NCBI GenBank assembly: GCA_023055505.1 | Contig: JALIRH010000027.1 | Location: 1,314,501-1,378,500 of the forward strand | Source: Callipepla californica brunnescens | Taxonomy: Eukaryota > Chordata > Aves > Galliformes > Odontophoridae | Length of the DNA stretch: 64,000 nucleotides | Reading direction: 5' to 3' | Part shown: positions 63,051 to 64,000 of the stretch, piece after piece | Layout of the letters: every line of letters begins with the position of its first letter | How positions within the stretch are numbered: position 1 is the first letter of the stretch | Position numbers and translations under genes: made by a program | The notes under the pieces: model-generated | What the model was told of the DNA's origin: nothing | The model's input: only the letters and a program-made list of their open reading frames with translations | Databases searched by the model: none

Positions 63051-64000
63051 TAAAGCACACAAACTAAACACAGAATTTGTACATAGCCACTTGTCTTTGA
63101 CTTCTTAACGGTCCTTAAATAATGATTTATGCTTTTCAAAGCAGGGGATAATGGAAAAGAAGTATGTGCAAAGTCTCTGATTCAAGCACCCCAATGATAG
63201 CATTGTGTGCTGGGGTCACTGAACTCCCCAGAGGGAGAGGTGTAGGAAGGAGGAGTTTGGTGTAACTGCAGGCTGTGAGGTGGTGAAGCACTTAATGCTG
63301 TCTTCCCTGTGTTGATGGAATTCCTCCTCCTCCTCGTATAAAAGAATGCCAAATTCAAAAGTAATAAAAAAGCAATATAAAGGTGTTACAGTGACTCTGC
63401 TGATAACACCACCTGTAAAATTTAAATGCACTTCAAATGGATTTAAATTAACAGCTCTTGGAATCGTACCTTGTAAAACTCATTCATATATGACTTAATT
63501 TTATTATATTCCCGTTGTACACGCAGCACTGAAATTATACATGTGAAGAATGTTCAAAGTGGAAAAAAATGAATTACTGTGTGTGTTTAAGAGTTAGCAC
63601 GGTAGTGGTTAAACAGTATGATTATGATAATCATGGTGTTAGAAAGCTGTGAATCCATTAGTACTACCACTTCGCATTTTGTTGGAACACTTCTCCATGA
63701 AAACCATCATCACCACTGAGATGGTCTGGGAGAGGAAAGGGAAGGGGAAGGGAAGGTGTATTAGTAATGATTGGAGGCATTTCTCATTAATGCAAGTACA
63801 CTCACATGGAGAGATACGAGGCTGCAAAGCAGGTAAGCAAATGGTTAACCTAACAAAGAGCAGCACTAATCCTTTAGCAAGGGCAGGGATTCTTGTAATG
63901 AATAATTACCTAAGGACTGTCTCTTATACCTGATTTAATTAGGATATGAACTGACCCATTTCTCCTAGAAAATGTTTGTCCATCCATTCCTGAGCAATAG

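Larger units (their letters stand above)
55921..64000. other. Unique DNA, no gene recognised
   Basis: It holds a pyrimidine-skewed, stop-poor block on the minus strand (56086-56736), a CpG-containing unique block at about 57110-57260, a T13 run at 61231-61243, an (AAAC)n-like run at 63019-63050 and a purine-rich GGGAAGGGG stretch at 63728-63752. A CAG/GTAAGC donor-like site near 63831 has no clear matching acceptor. No transposon or RNA gene was seen. Confidence 0.5.

Noticed and set aside
63728..63752. GGG-run stretch as a G-quadruplex
   Set aside because: One loop is 8 bases and the runs are A-spaced; only a borderline motif with no other support.

Overview
This window looks like nuclear DNA from a bird. 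Chicken or another galliform is plausible, but species cannot be fixed from the sequence. The base composition is AT-leaning (roughly 40% GC by eye) and CpG is scarce. Interspersed repeats are sparse, and the one clear transposon is a 3' end of a CR1 LINE (47655-47890), the typical avian retrotransposon. CR1 also occurs in turtles and crocodilians, so a non-avian sauropsid is not excluded. There are no operons, bacterial-style genes, rRNA, tRNA or CRISPR arrays. I saw no CpG-island promoter. Almost all short open frames here are what chance gives in AT-rich DNA.

Layout. 1-14.8 kb: unique AT-rich DNA with three fragments that resemble ancient MIR/CORE-type SINEs (about 115-215 minus, 2700-2825 plus, 6130-6255 plus), a TG/TA-rich microsatellite with a perfect 13-bp inverted repeat (10701-10886), a C25 homopolymer (11081-11105), and two weak exon-like segments on the plus strand (584-671 and 14825-14959). 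15-30 kb: mostly featureless, with a further MIR-like fragment near 22.7 kb, short perfect hairpins, an 18/19-bp tandem duplication and long T tracts. 30-47.6 kb: unique sequence with blocks rich in homeodomain-type TAAT cores (30.8-31.0, 36.36-36.55 and 42.85-42.97 kb) that could be conserved regulatory DNA. 47.6-50.6 kb: the CR1 fragment, then the best protein-coding candidate, an open minus-strand exon at 50015-50493. 50.6-64 kb: unique DNA with a dense TAATTA cluster (55.6-55.9 kb) and a pyrimidine-skewed, stop-poor block (56.1-56.7 kb).

How it fits together. The picture is intergenic or deep intronic vertebrate DNA, probably with a terminal coding exon of an unrecognised minus-strand gene near 50 kb. 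I found no convincing new biological system. The minus-strand exon and the TAATTA cluster are the leads most worth following. Every exon, SINE and enhancer call except CR1 rests on reading by eye and needs alignment or RNA evidence.
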